A stretch of DNA of 6,899 bases, taken from the NCBI GenBank assembly GCA_028040005.1, contig JAOFKK010000055.1, positions 1 through 6,899 on the forward strand. Direction: 5' to 3'. Positions 6,699 through 6,899 of this stretch are shown here, piece after piece. Both the position numbers and the translations under genes were made by a program. How positions within the stretch are numbered: the stretch's first letter is position 1; the number at the start of each line of letters is the position of its first letter. Below the pieces are notes generated by a model. It was not told the origin of the DNA and did no database searches. It saw only the letters and a list, made by a program, of their open reading frames with translations. Source of the stretch: Rickettsiales bacterium (GTDB taxonomy: Bacteria > Pseudomonadota > Alphaproteobacteria > Rickettsiales > UBA1997).

Positions 6699-6882
6699 TG
6701 GAAAAATTACTCAAATAGAAGAAAACTCTTCCATTTCTGATTTAATCGAAAATTTAGGTTTCGATGTTAAAAAAATAGCTATTGAAAAGAATCTAGAAAT
6801 TATATTCCCTGATCAATATAAATTAGAAATCATTAATTCAGATGATATAATTGAAATGATTCACTTTATTGGTGGAGGATAA
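6673..6882 (+). CDS. thiS: Sulfur carrier protein ThiS
   Basis: ThiS is a small ubiquitin-fold protein. Its C-terminal glycine is adenylated by ThiF, converted to a thiocarboxylate, and supplies sulfur to thiazole synthase ThiG in thiamine biosynthesis. The 69 residues suit the family (about 65-70). They begin with a beta-hairpin strand pair (KIKINLNGKITQIEE, 3-17), then a helix ISDLIENLG (21-29), the AIEKNLEII strand (36-44), DDIIEMIHFIGGG (57-69), and the required C-terminal Gly-Gly. The ATG at 6673 is the only sensible start. It diverges from lptF with 30 bp between start codons. Seventeen bases remain after its stop, too few to identify a following thiG or other thi gene. The related carrier MoaD also ends in Gly-Gly but is normally longer (about 80 residues). 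Confidence 0.93.
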   Translation: MAKIKINLNGKITQIEENSSISDLIENLGFDVKKIAIEKNLEIIFPDQYKLEIINSDDIIEMIHFIGGG

Positions 6883-6899
6883 TATACCATATTGGGCAA

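Noticed and set aside
6643..6714. Upstream extension of lptF to the TTG at 6714
   Set aside because: Adds 24 residues with no family counterpart and overlaps thiS on the opposite strand by 42 bases.
6883..6899. Start of a following thi gene such as thiG
   Set aside because: No ATG or GTG in the 17 remaining bases; possible TTG at 6892 is too close to the edge to judge.

Overview
This window looks like a piece of an AT-rich (about three-quarters A+T by eye) alphaproteobacterial chromosome, probably from a reduced-genome, host-associated lineage such as Rickettsiales or a relative. The pointers are base composition, Lys/Asn/Ile-rich proteins, tight gene packing, an exported ankyrin-repeat protein, and alphaproteobacterium-like YajC, SecD and LptF/LptG. 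No 16S or other clade marker is present, so placement below class is inference.

Layout. Positions 85-1578 (+) encode an exported protein with C-terminal ankyrin repeats. It converges, across only 22 bp, on a run of genes on the minus strand. In transcription order that run is lptF (6642-5566), lptG (5566-4448), an LPP20-like lipoprotein (4387-3794), a very small lipoprotein of 52 residues (3722-3564), yajC (3561-3136) and secD (3136-1601). At the right edge thiS (6673-6882, +) diverges from lptF across a 30 bp gap. No gene-free stretch exceeds 84 bp.

The minus-strand run is an envelope-biogenesis block. LptF and LptG form the inner-membrane channel of the lipopolysaccharide extractor, SecD and YajC are accessory parts of the Sec translocon, and the two lipoproteins between them depend on Sec and lipoprotein processing. 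lptF-lptG and yajC-secD are each joined by a TAATG one-base overlap, which suggests translational coupling. Promoter-like sequences before the LPP20-like gene and before the small lipoprotein suggest sub-operons. No secF follows secD here.

Most of the window is ordinary core-genome content, and I see no convincing new multi-gene system. The items most worth a second look are the 52-residue lipoprotein tied to yajC, the exported ankyrin protein with a large unrecognised N-terminal region and just two cysteines, the non-ATG start of lptF with its overlapping divergent promoters, and the general lack of Shine-Dalgarno sequences.
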